From positions 6,029,001 through 6,093,000 of the forward strand of contig JBBPUQ010000002.1 in the NCBI GenBank assembly GCA_038501195.1: 64,000 nucleotides of DNA, given 5' to 3'. Origin of the DNA: Nemania diffusa (taxonomy: Eukaryota; Ascomycota; Sordariomycetes; Xylariales; Xylariaceae). Made by a program: the position numbers and the translations under genes. This document shows, one piece after another, positions 15,201-27,599 of this stretch (its first letter is position 1; each line of letters starts with the position of its first letter). The notes beneath the pieces were generated by a model, which did no database searches, was not told the DNA's origin, and saw nothing but the letters and a program-made list of their open reading frames with translations.

Positions 15201-16757
15201 TTTTATAATATTTAATTTATATAATAGTTATTAAAATTTTTTTATTATAAATATAAATAATATTGTAAACTTTATAAATAAATATATTAATATTTAATAT
15301 TTTATTAATAGCTTTAGTAATAATATTAAATAAGTTTTATAAATTATAATAAACTTTTATTTTTTATTATAAAATTATAATTAAAAGTAATTTATTTATT
15401 ATAATAATATTAAAAACAACTATAATAAATTTTATTATTTTAAAAATATATATATTTAAAATAAATATAAATAAATTTATATAATTATTATAATATATTT
15501 TAAATTTGTTTTTTTTTTAATTTTATTAATAAATTTATAATATATATAAAAAACAACTGCTATTATATTATTATATATATTATTTATATAATTTTAAAAA
15601 AACATTTTATTTTATTTTTAAATATAAATAAACAACTTAAAATATATAATTATAAAATTTTAATTATAATATTATAACTATTTAATATTAACAAAGTTAT
15701 TAGTTTTAAAAATAATTTTTTATTTATTTATTAAAAGTTTAATTTATAAATTAAAATTTTTAATTTATATAATAATATATTATTAAATTTATATAATATA
15801 GTTATTTAAAAATAGAAATATATATTAAATTAAAAAAAAAAAAAAAAGTTTAATAATAGCAATTTTTTTATTAAAAAATATCAAATCATATTTAATAACA
15901 TATTAAATTTCTAAATTGCAAATTTAAAAAAGCCAAAAGCTTTAACATTTTTAGCTATAAAAAAATTAACAAAATTGCTACTTTTGTTTAATTTTAATAT
16001 AAAGTTTAAATTTAAATCGTTGTTAATTTAGTATAATTTAAATTAAAATATAAATAATATTTTTATAAATAAAAAATAATTAAATAAAATATTAAAAAAA
16101 AAAATCTTTTTAATAATTAATAAATAACTATATATTATAAATAAAATTAATAATATTAATATTAAAAAAACAATTATAATAATAATTATAACTTTTAGTT
16201 TTTATATTATTAATAAATAATTTAAATTTGTTATTAAAAAATTAATTAATAATATATATATATTTAAAATATTTATTTTTTATATAAGTTTAAGTTTTAT
16301 ATTATTTATAAATTATTATAATTATATAAATATTATTGCTATAATTAAATATTAACTTAAATATATTTTATTTAATTAAATTGTTGATTTAATTTTTAAA
16401 TAACTTTAAATTTATATAAATAATAACTTTGTAATTAAAATAAACAATTATATTAGCTATAATATATAAAAAATATATATATAAAAATTTTTTTTAAAAA
16501 TATTAAAAATTAAAAAGTAATAAGTTATAAAAAATTTAAAAAATAATAAATTATAAACAAACTAAAATATAAAAAAAAGTTTTAAAACAAGTATTTTGAA
16601 AAAAATATTTTAAAAAAAACAACAAAAGCTAAAATTATTAATAAACTTATAAGTATAACTAAATATATATAAAGAAATCATTATATTATTTGTATAAACA
16701 AATATATTTAAAAATAAAAATAAACTGTTTTTTTAAATATTTTTTTAATAATAATTT
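15200..16757. repeat. T1 copy 2, left part
   Basis: This aligns with T1 copy 1 from about 8.66 to 10.76 kb, with an internal gap. It is interrupted at 16757 by RT-B and resumes at 30017. Joining the flanks (less one AATTT duplication) gives a sequence continuous with copy 1 around 10755-10775, which proves the interruption is an insertion. Confidence 0.7.
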
Positions 16758-17067
16758 TGTTAAACCAATAATCCGACAAAACTTGTATATATATACTAGG
16801 TGTATATAACTAAGACTTGAACTAAAACATTTATTAAGTAACCAAATAAATAAAAAATATAAAAACTTACTAAAATTTACAAAACCCACAGGTTTTATAT
16901 ACACACATATATAAATAACTTATATACGACCTTTTTAGTTATATTTCTTTTTATAAAATATATATATAAATTAATATAAAACTTTAAAACTTAAAAACAA
17001 ACTTTAAACTTTATAAATTATTTTAAATTTTTATATATATATATATATATAAAAAGTTTTATTAATA
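16758..17067 (+). repeat. RT-B 5' LTR
   Basis: This 310-bp LTR has TGTTA at its start and TTAATA at its end, where the 3' LTR keeps TTAACA. Over its first 38 comparable bases after the TGTTA it differs from the 3' LTR at 11 positions, all transitions and in both directions, which means each LTR was mutated independently. A 72-codon minus-strand open frame over 16686-16904 crosses the LTR boundary and is not a gene. Confidence 0.9.
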
Positions 17068-20000
17068 GTAATTAGTAGTTGTTAAATATAATTATAAATT
17101 AACAAAATAAAAAAACAAAATCGATATTATTTATTAAAAGTAATTTTTATATTTAATTTTTAAACTTTTTATATAATAAAAAAAAAAGTATAGTAATTTT
17201 TATTACAGAAATAGAAAATATATTGACTTAAATTATTATATAAATAAAAATTTAATATATTATAGCAATAAAATGTTATATAATATATTAACTTTGCTTT
17301 TATATAATTAAATAACTAAATAGCAAATAAAATTGCAAAAGATTTTATTACTATAACAATAGCAGAATTATTTCAAGCAGCTATATTTATATTAAAACTT
17401 ATATTTTTTATTATTTTAAACTATAAAAATTTCAGCAACAAGCTTATATATAAAAATATAAACAAAAAAAGTACTATTTTATTTAAAATTTAAAAAAAAA
17501 AGAAACTGATTTAAAATAATAAAATATTATAATCGATTTAAATAAATTACTTAAAAAAATATATATAACTATATATATAGCTTAATATTTGTTAAACTAT
17601 ATATAATTAAAAATTAAAAGCAATTATTTTATATAATTAATTAAAATAAATTTTAATAACTAAACTATATATTAATTCTTTTATATTAGCTGTTTATTTA
17701 AAACAAAACTATTTATTATATTTAATTAAAAAACAAATGTTTAATTTTAAAAATCGTTTTTAAATAAAAAACTTATAAAGTTAATTATTTTATATAAAAT
17801 AGAAAAAAAAAATACATTTATTATATAAATAATTTTAGTTTTAATATTTATATTAATAAATATATTAAAATTTTTAATTATATAAATAAATTATTTAATA
17901 TTATAACTAGTTATACTAAAATTAATAATATTAGTATATGTTATAATATTTAATATAAATAATTAAATATTTATTTTTTTTATATAAACAAAAATTTAAA
18001 AATTTATATTTACTTTTAAAATTTTTATTGTATATTTTGCGCTTTTTTTTATATATAAAAATCGATTATATAAACTTGTTTTTATTTAAATTATTTATAA
18101 TAATTTAATTGAAATAACTTAATTTATTATATTTACTAAAATATAGCGATTTAACTAAAACTATAACAATAAATTATATAATATATTATATAATAAAGCT
18201 TAAATTTTTATTTCGATATATTTTTAATTTAAAATTATAAAAAAATAATATTATATAATATTTTTTTTTATATTAAAAAAAAAACTAAACAGTATTATTT
18301 TAACTATATTAATTTAATATATAAATAAAACGAAATTTATATAATATTTAATAATTATTTTAATATAATAGTTAATTATAGTTAATATTAAATTGATTAA
18401 ATTATTATTACTTTTATATAAATAAAATAAAATATTTTAATAAAAATAATATTTAAAATATTAAAAACTATAATTAATAAGTTTTAATTTATATAATATA
18501 TTTTAAAATTTAGCTATTATAAAAAAATATTACTTTATATAGCAGTTATATAAATATATTTTAATATATTTAAATTTAAATTTATTTTAATTAATTAAAA
18601 ACTTATATATAAAGCTTTATTTTTTAATTTATAATTAATACTATAAGTTTTTTTTAATTAAAAAATAAACTATTATTATATAATGAATGTTTATTTTATT
18701 AATAAATAATACAATATTAAATATTTAAAACAATTATATAGTTATAACTTTAAAAAAGATTTTCGCTAAAAATTATAACAATTATATAATAAAAATAATA
18801 AAAGTAACAAAAAGTATTTTATTTATAAAAAGCTTAGTTATTAGCTTATTAACTATATTTAATAAAAAAAATCGAAAATAAAAAAGCAATATTTTATTAT
18901 ATATAATATTTTAAAGTAAAAAACTTTATTATATAAAAAATATAATATATTTATATTAAATTATAAAAGTAATAAAAACTTTTTATATAATAATAAATTT
19001 AATAATAACTTAAATTTTAAAACTAAAAATAAAACAGTTTAATTTTTAATAAATTTAATATATTTTTATTATATAATAAAAAAAATATATATATATTTAA
19101 AACTAAATATTAATATTAAATAATTTTTATTTAAATAGTTAATATAATATAAAATATTAAAATATTTTATAAAATATTAATATAATTAAAGTTTTAATTA
19201 CTAAAAAAGCTTAAATTAAAACTTTTATATAAAAAAATCTTTTTATATAAATAAATTAAACTTTAAATAATATAGCAATTTAATTTAATAGTATTAAAAA
19301 CTTTAAAACTATAAATATTATAATAATTTTAATATTAATTAAATTAATTAAATTTTATATTTTAAATATGCTAACTTTATTTTTACTGTTGTTATAAAAT
19401 ATAAATTAACTATATATTTATTTTAATAATATATAAAATATAATTATATAATAAAATAAAACAATAATATTAATTATATAAAAATAAAAATATTTATTTT
19501 TTAATTTTAACTAATTAAAAACTATAAATTATTTTATAAAATAAAAGCTTTAAAAATTATATTGTTAATTTAAATATTTTTATATAAAAAAACATATAAA
19601 ATTATTATAAAAAATTAAATATAATAATATTAATATTTTAATATTTTAAAAAATTAAAAAATTTTGCTACTATTGTTAATTATATAATCAAGCTTTAAAA
19701 AAATTTAAATTTTTGTTAAAAAACAAATATAATTTTAATTATAAAATTATTATTAATATTATATAAATTAACAAATAATTAACTTTATATATAATCGACA
19801 TAAATATTTTATTTTAAATAGTTAAATTTTTAAAGTTTTTAAATATATATAATATTTAAAATATATTATATTAATATTAAATTTTAATATATTAAAAGCT
19901 ATTTAATTATATTATATATAACTTTAATATAAATTTTTTATTTAAAAAATTTTGTAATAATATATAATTAATTAAAACTTTATATAAAAAAAATTTTATT

Positions 20001-20950
20001 AAAATATATTAAACTATTAAAAAAATTAAACAAATATATATATTATTTTATTATATATTTGATATTTTATATAAAAAAATCGATTACTATATAAATGAAA
20101 AAAGAATATTACAAATAGTTATAAAAGCTTTAAATAATATAACTAAATAAAATAGTTTTATATTTATTTTATTAGTTTTTAAAGTTTATTTTAAAATTAA
20201 TAGTAACTTATTTTTTTTATTAAAAATTACTTAAAAAGTAAAAGTTATATAAAAAGCTATAAAAATATTAAAAAATATTTATATAAAAATTAATATTAAC
20301 TTAGCTATATAAACTAAAAACAAACTATTATTATTATATAAAATATTTTTTTTATTTTTTTAAAATAAAATTATAATATAAAAAAAACATAAAAATTAAA
20401 TAAAACTATATAAAATTTCTACAATTAAAAATTATAACATTATAATTAATATAATAAATAAATTAGCTAAGTTTTATTATATTTAAATTAAACTATATTA
20501 TTAATCAAAAGCTATATTTAATTTATTATATAAAAAAAATAACTTTTTATATAATTTTTTTTAAGCTATTAAAAAGTTATAACTTTAATATAAAAACAAA
20601 CTAAAAAAGTTATTTATATTTATTAGCAACTAATACTTTATATTAAAAAAAATCAATAATTATATTTTAGCTATATAACTAAAACAAAATAATATAATTA
20701 TTATATTTAATATATTTTTTAAATAATTAAATATAGCTAAAATAAATATATTAACAACTTAAAATATATTTTAATTTATATAATATAATTTAAACTAATA
20801 TAACTAAATAAAAAATTTTTAAACTAAACTTATATAAAAAGTTAAAAATAAAATAATTAAATTATATAAAAAGTTTAAATTAATTATATAAAATTATAAA
20901 AATAACAACAAAGTTTAAATTTTTATATAAGTATTAATAATTTAATATAT
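17068..20950 (+). pseudogene. RT-B internal region: gag to integrase, unreadable
   Basis: In a copia element this span should hold the primer-binding site, Gag, protease and integrase. I see only A-rich sequence with stops in every frame and could not locate a zinc knuckle or integrase motif. It is annotated from its position between the 5' LTR and the reverse transcriptase/RNase H relic, not from its own sequence. Confidence 0.5.
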
Positions 20951-22363
20951 AAATCAATAGTTTATTATAGCTTTAAAACTGTTGTTAATTTAAAACTATA
21001 ATATATATATCAAGCTATAAACTATTTTTTAAATATATATATAGTTATATAACAAATTAAATTAAAAAATTTATATTTATTTATTAAAAAAACTAAAAAA
21101 TCAATACTTTATAAATATTATATTTTAAATTATATAATTATTATATAAATTAATTAAATTAAAATTATATTAATATAAAACTTATTATAAATATTACTGT
21201 TAAAAATTAAATATAAAAATATTTATATATAATTTATATTTATTATATATTAAAAAAAAACCTAATAAGTTTATAATTATAAAACTTTATATAAACAATA
21301 TTTTTAATATTATATTTAAGAAATTTTTATATAAAAAAAAAAACAAACTATTATTTTATATAAAACTAAAAGTAAAATTAACATTTAAATATTTTATTAA
21401 ATTTAACAACAACAAAATCTAAATAAATAAACAAGATTTTTTTTTTATTTAATAAAAATAAACTAAATAACTATATACTATTAACTTTTATATAAAAAAT
21501 TATTTTTAATAATATATTATTTAATAAGCTCAAAGTATATATATTATATTAATATATTAATTAAAAATATTATATAACTTATAAATTGCTATATAAATTT
21601 AAAAACTTTTAAAAAACAACATTAAAGCATTAAATATATAAATATAATAGCAAATCAATAATATATAACAAAAACTATATTATATATTTTTAAATTTTAA
21701 TTATATAAAAATTTTTATTTTTATTAATAAAATATTTATAAATAACAAAAATTTAAGTTTTTAAATTAAATTTATAATTATATTAGCTAATAAAAACTAT
21801 ATAAAAAACACTTTTATAATTAAAAACAATATTATTTATTAAAATTTAATCAAATATAAATAAATTATATATAATATATTAATAAATAAACTATATAATA
21901 TAGTTAACAAATTTAATTATGCTATTATATTCGATATAACTTTTTAAAAAATTATTTATATAATAAAATTACTAACTATATTATTAATTATATATATTGA
22001 TTTTAAGTTTTTATATAAATATTTAATTAAGCTAGAAATTATGCAAAAAAAACAATTTATAATTAACATTATGTTATTTCAAGAGGTGTACAAAAATTGC
22101 GAAATCACAGAGATATATTAAATCGATAGTAAAAACAACTCAGCAAATGCTTATACAAAGAAAGCACTGGATCGATAGCAAAAATAACCCAGTAGATGCT
22201 TATATGAAAAAAGTACTTAATTAAGCATTAGAAAAGCTAGTTAATATAAACAAGCTAATTATATAAATAGAAGTATATATAAATCGGTTAAACAGCAGAA
22301 GAAATAATAGAGGATTAGTTGACATTAGAACTGGAATTATTGCACAAAAAAAAAAAGTTCTAA
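20950..22363 (+). pseudogene. RT-B copia pol relic (reverse transcriptase to RNase H)
   Basis: The clearest part is 22080-22290. Plus-strand readings give VYKNCEITEIY, then a stop, then IDSKNNSANAYTKKA, then a second near-copy IDSKNNPVDAY, and ALEKLVNINKLII. Together these match the C-terminal end of copia RNase H (the ITEIxW-IDSKxNPADAxTK region and the following ALExLV helix). Internal TAA codons stand where the family has tryptophan or other residues, as RIP would produce. Upstream, 20.97-21.1 kb gives a reading resembling the start of the reverse transcriptase palm, but this is weak. A 49-bp tandem duplication (22122-22219) also shifts the frame. The protein is dead. Confidence 0.8.
22122..22219 (+). 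repeat. 49-bp tandem duplication inside the RT-B RNase H relic
   Basis: Two adjacent 49-bp units start ATCGATAG at 22122 and 22171. They differ mainly by transitions. Because 49 is not a multiple of three, the duplication breaks the reading frame, and each unit encodes its own version of the IDSKNN...DAY segment in a different frame. Confidence 0.85.
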
Positions 22364-22412
22364 TATTGAATCAATGATTTAATAAGATCTATATATATGT
22401 ACTAGGTATATA
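22364..22412 (+). repeat. RT-B 3' LTR, first part
   Basis: This starts TATTGAATC, where the 5' LTR has TGTTAAACC. It runs to the RT-C insertion point and ends in ATATA, one copy of the RT-C target duplication. The LTR continues at 29753. Confidence 0.88.
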
Positions 22413-22596
22413 TGTTAGATTTGGTACATGTGTTTTTGTGTTGTATTGGTGACTAGTTTTAATCTGAAGCAATTATTTAACAAGCTTTTTTTATACGTTG
22501 TATAAACTATTTAATACTAGCTATATCGTTTATATAATTAATACATGCTTTTTATATATAAGCTTTAAGCTTTTTAAAAAAAGTTCAAATTTAATA
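22413..22596 (-). repeat. RT-C LTR, left copy (3' LTR in the sense orientation)
   Basis: This is 184 bp, the same length as the right copy. About 29 differences between the two were counted by eye, all transitions in both directions, with no insertion or deletion. It ends TTTAATA, where the right copy keeps TTTAACA. Confidence 0.95.
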
Positions 22597-24074
22597 CACT
22601 TTTTTAAAAATAAATATTTTAGTGCTTTTTTTTATACTATATAGTTGTTTTTATAACTAGTAATAAATATATTTATGTTTATAATAAGTAATAAAATTTT
22701 ATAATATATAATATAAAGCTTAAAATATATTGTTAAATATATTGTAATAAGTAAATAATTTATATTGTATAAATATATTGTTAAATAAGTTAATATATTG
22801 TTGTTTAATTGCTAAACAGCATATAATATATTAAGCATAAGTGCAATTAAGCTTACTAAAAATCTCTAGCTCGCTTTTTTTTTGTTTTTTTTTTTTTTTT
22901 TTTTTTTTTGTTTTTTATAGTTATTTTAGTACATATATTTTTACACCTGTATTACACACTTGTTACAATTAAATAAAAAAATTATTTACTAATTAATTTA
23001 TAGATTTTTTAAACAATTATTTATTTAGTAAGTGTTATAAAGTTGTATATTTATATATAGTAGTTAAATAATTTGTTAATATTGCAAAAACTATTATACT
23101 ATAGCTTTTTTTTGCTGCTTTTTATAAGTAATTTAATTTTATGTTTTAAAAGTACTACTTATATATATATAAGTTGCTTGATTTTTTTTTTTTTTTTTTA
23201 AAAAAAAATAAAAAAAAAACTTTTTTTTAGTAAATTATTTACTTATGCGTTTTTAAAAAGTTGTTAACAAGTTTTATAAAGTGTTTATACTATTGCTACT
23301 ATTACACTTTTTTTTTAAAAAAAAAAAAAAAAAACAAAAACAAAAAAGCTTTTTGCTGCTACTTTTTCTGCTTTTTTTACGCTTTAGTATTTGTAGTAAC
23401 ATATGCACTTTTATTTGCGCTTGCTATACTTTGCTGTTAAACTTTTATAATAACAAATATACTTTTATTTGTGTTTGCTATGCTTTATTAATAAGTTTGC
23501 TTGCTTGCTTTTTTTACTGTTATTTTTAGTTTTAGTAAATTAACAGTAAATATGCTAAATATTTATAAACGTTTTAATAAAAATATAATACTAGTTATAC
23601 CGGTTTTTTTTTTAAAGCTACTAAAACGCTTATAAGCTGCTTGTATGTTTATGTTTTTTTTTGTAATATTTGCTATATTTATTTTTTATAAACCCATATA
23701 CTTATTAACTATTAATTAGCAGCGCTTTTGTAACAACTTAGCACAATTTTTTAAAATAATTTATAAAATTCTCTGTTTGCAGTATATTTATAATACTTTT
23801 AAAAGTTGCTTAAATAAAGTTTATTAAAAAACTATAAACTATAATAGCTATTATATGCGTTATTTTAACAGCTATATATATAAAGCTATATAAATAACTT
23901 TTTTTTAGTTAATATAGTTTTAATTAATTAGTTAATTTAAGCTTGCTAATATTTGCTAAGCTTTTTGTATTTTATATAATATTTTTGTTAATAGTGCTTT
24001 TGCTGCTAAGTTTGCTGCTTTTTGTACTATTGTTTGTATTTTTTTAAGCTTATTAAAAGTTAGTATAAAACATA

Positions 24075-24105
<31 letters not shown>

Positions 24106-25200
24106 AATAGCTAGTTGAAGTTTTTAAATTAAACGTAAACTACTGCAGTAGCAAAATTGTTTATATGTAAAAAATGCTTTTTAAGCAGGTTTTTTTTTTT
24201 TTTTTTTAAATATATACAGTTTAATAAGCTTTAAATTATATTATTTTTGCTTTTTTTGCTTTTGTTTGATTAGCTTGCTTTAAATAACTATTAGTTGTAA
24301 CTATTTATTTTGTAGCTATTTTGCTGATTTTTTATTTATTAGTTAATTTTTAAGCTAATTAGTAATAGTTAAAACGTTTATAAAAAATTTAAATTAGTAA
24401 AAAAATATAACTAGCTTTAATTATATTAAAAATATAAGCTACTTTTAAAATATAAAAGCTTTAATAAGCTTATTAACAATTATTTCGTTAATAAGTATAT
24501 ATTTTATTATAAAGCTTTTACGCTTGATTTTTTAGCATAGCTAGTAGTTATATATATTTATATGCTTTAATTTAATATGCAAAACTGCTATTTTTTTAAT
24601 AACTAATTTTATAGTTTGCTAATTATTGCATTAAATATATATATGTTAATTATTAAAGCTAATATTAAGCTTGTTAATTAACTAGTTAATATATATAGCT
24701 TTTTTAGCTGTTTATACAAAAGTAAAAAGTTTAGCTTTAGTAGTAAATATAATAACTATATTTTATTTATTAGTTTTTTATTTTATAATATTACTAAAAA
24801 GCTTTATAATATAAATTTAAAAGCTTTTTTAGTTAAAAGTATTATTATTAAATAAAGTGTTATTAGCTATTACAAAATTGTTTTTATTATTAAATTGTAA
24901 AATATAAAACTAAATATTTAGTAAATAAAATAAAAGCTTGTTAGCTGCTTTATAATGTTTAAATAATAAATTATAGTTAAAACAAACTAATTATAAAGCT
25001 TTAAATATTATATTAAAGTATATAATTACTGCAGCATATAGTATAAATTTTACTTTTTACTAAAATAAATAAATATTAACTAAAGTTATAATTTTTTTAT
25101 AAAAAAAAAGCTTGCTAGTTTTTATTAAAATATTTAAGTAAATATTAAATGTTAAACTTTTTAATTTAGCAATTTTTTCAATGTAAAAAGCTTAAAAAAG
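22597..25200 (-). pseudogene. RT-C 3' internal region (RNase H end and 3' untranslated)
   Basis: This lies between the reverse transcriptase relic and the 3' LTR on the minus strand, where RNase H should sit. I could not read a clear RNase H motif. It contains long homopolymer runs, including T runs near 22890-22915 and a T-run/A-run pair near 23181-23215 that could fold back. A plus-strand 82-codon open frame at 23281-23529 is antisense, made of leucine and phenylalanine codons, and has no support as a gene. Confidence 0.55.
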
Positions 25201-25500
25201 CTATAAAAGGTTTTTTTGTTTATTTTTTATAATTTCTACTTTTAAAAACTATTATAGATTGTTTTTTTTTATAAAGTTATATTTAGTTTTTAAAGCTTCA
25301 ATTGTTTTATTAGCTATTTTTTAGCTTTTTTTTTTATAAGCTACTATTATATTGTTAATATAAACAAATAACAATACTTTACTTTTTAAAAAACAGCAAA
25401 GTTTGTAAAATATAAAAGTAAATTTTATTTTATAAAATAACTTAATAAATTTTTTTTGCTATAACAAAAAAAATTTTTGTAATTTATATAAAGTTTATTA
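25201..25500 (-). pseudogene. RT-C copia reverse transcriptase relic
   Basis: Read on the minus strand from 25500, the sequence gives TLYKLQKFFLL, a TAG stop (25459-25461) and QKKFIKL. This is the place of the copia ALYGLxxxPRLW motif, with the stop at its tryptophan. Further on comes LLFVYINNIIVA, in which YINN (25351-25362) stands at the catalytic YVDD. About 20 codons later KTIEALKTKYNF matches the expected following helix. Each change (Val to Ile, Asp to Asn, Trp to stop, Gly to Lys) is explained by G-to-A on the sense strand. With both catalytic aspartates lost the enzyme is dead. Confidence 0.9.
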
Positions 25501-26299
25501 TAATTAAACTATTATTTTAAGCTTTTAATAACTTAGCAATATATATATATAAATTTTTTTAGTTAATTTAGCATTAATAAATATATTTATAACATTATAC
25601 TGCTTAAGTTTTAAGTTAAATTTAGTAACAATAGCTATTAATGTTTTAAATGATTTTTTTGTTAATATATTAACATAAATGTTTTTTTTGCTATAATTAA
25701 ATTATTAGTTTTTTTATACTATTAAGTAAGCTTTACATTTGCTGTAATAGCTGTATTTATTAAACTTATATATATATACTTATATATAATTAAGCGTTAA
25801 GCTTTTTTGTAAAAAGCTTTTTGGAATTTTTTTTCAAATATTTATTTTAATATAACTTTATAAATATATATATTTAGTTTTGCAAAAATAATTTTTTAGC
25901 AAATAATTAACAAGCTTGTTATATTACTTTAGTAAAAAAAGTAAGTTTTAGCAATAAATTTTTATTTTTTAAAATAATAGTTTTTAAAAATAAGCTTTTT
26001 AGCAGCAATTAAATAGTTTAAAAGCTTTTTTTTTTTTTTAAGCAGCTTTATTAATATTTAATACTTATAATATTTTGCTATAAAAAATACTAGCTAATTT
26101 ATTTTTAATATTTAATATTTAAAATTAATTGTTTATATATATATAAACTTTAAAAAAATTTATAACTTGTTTAAAAGCTTTTTTTTTATAAACTTTTTTA
26201 AAAGCTAATTTTTTTTTATTAACAAAGCTTTTTATAATATTAAATATTTATAATAAGTTGTTGTAGCTATATATAGTGTTTTTTAATAACTAAGCTTGT

Positions 26300-27590
26300 T
26301 ATACTTTTATTATTAACTTATTGTTAATATATAATATGCTATAAAGTTTTACTAAATAAAAGCAAATAATTTAACTGTTTTATAATAAATTAAAAAATAA
26401 TATTTTAGCTTAAGCTTGTAGTTTATTTTTAGTATATTTTTTTTTTAAGCAAAAATTAAAATAGTTAAATTAAAAAATTGTTAAATTTAATAATGCAGCA
26501 AAAGAAAATTTAAAAAATGTTAAAAGTTTTAGTTCAAATTTAATATTTATATAAAAATATATTTTTTTTAAACAATTTTTTAAAATATTAATTATAAGTT
26601 CGTTTTTTTTTTGTTTTGTAAAATCAAGATTTTTTAACACGTTTTTTAATAACATATTATTATATTCATTATTTTTTAAATAGTTTTTTATATTTTTATT
26701 TAATTTAAAAATATTTTAATATATAATTTTTTTAATTAATGTTTTATAAGTTTTTAAAAAAACTTTAAAAAGCTTATTTTTAAACTTGTTTAAGTTTCTA
26801 TTAAAAAATTTATTTTTGTTAAAAGTTACATTTTTAATAACAATTACTTTATTTTTTTGTAATAACTATATACAGTAAGTATTAATAAATTAATAGTTTA
26901 TTAAATAGCTTATTTAAGTTTTAAAATTAAACTTTTAATGCTTATGTTTTTTTTGTTTAATTTGCTAAATTATAGCAAACGTTATACAACTAAAAGTTTT
27001 TAAATAAACAAATAATAAGTTTTTTTTATAGCTTATTATATTTTATAAATTATTAAAATAAAAGTAAAACTTTTTATAAAAAACTTATTAGCAGTTAATT
27101 TGTTTAAATATTTAGTTATATAAATAAACTGCTATATAAACTATTTTAGTTTATAAAAATAAAAAAAACTTGCAGTTATTATATATAAAGCTTACTTTTA
27201 ACTTAATAATAGCTTTTACTTTTTTAACTTTACTGTTAAAATTTTAAATATACAGTAGTAAAATTTTAAAAATAATGCTATATTTTTTAATAATCGATTT
27301 ATTAAAATAAGTAGTTTTTTGTTTTAAACTAGTAAGCTTGCTATTATACTCGATAGTTTTTACTTTAGTACTAAAATAATAGTTTATATATTTAATACAA
27401 TTTTTAAAAACTGCTTATATAATGTTTACAAGCTTATTATTAATATAATAATTTTATATATAGCTTAAATATCAATTAATTATTAATATTACTTTTTAAA
27501 AGCGCTTTTTTTAATTAAGCTTATTATATTTGTAAAAATTAATTGTTAAATATATATTTATTTCTATAACTTTTAAACAAACATTTTATA
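26300..27590 (-). pseudogene. RT-C copia integrase-region relic
   Basis: Between 27241 and 27360 the minus strand reads IEYNSKLTSLKQKTTYFNKS and then IIKKYSIIFK. These sit where copia integrases have the TPQQNGxAERxNRxIxExARSM stretch near the catalytic glutamate. The whole 1.3 kb has a second, more degraded copy at 13.05-14.33 kb. A 61-codon open frame at 26470-26655 is in the sense orientation and is probably a stop-free remnant of the same polyprotein, not a separate gene. The residue-level match is weaker than for the reverse transcriptase. Confidence 0.7.
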
Positions 27591-27599
27591 CTATTTTGC

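Noticed and set aside
16686..16904. 72-codon open frame on the minus strand
   Set aside because: It straddles the RT-B 5' LTR boundary and T1 flank, is antisense to RT-B, and has a composition expected from AT-rich sequence.
22890..23215. Regulatory element in long T and A runs
   Set aside because: Homopolymers of this sort occur throughout the window and in both LTR and internal positions, and nothing specific supports a function.
23281..23529. 82-codon open frame on the plus strand, hydrophobic like a membrane protein
   Set aside because: It is antisense inside RT-C. The Leu/Phe/Cys content comes from T-rich sequence and homopolymers, and there is no start context or homology cue.
26470..26655. 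61-codon open frame on the minus strand
   Set aside because: It lies in the sense direction of the RT-C polyprotein and is a stop-free remnant, not an independent gene.
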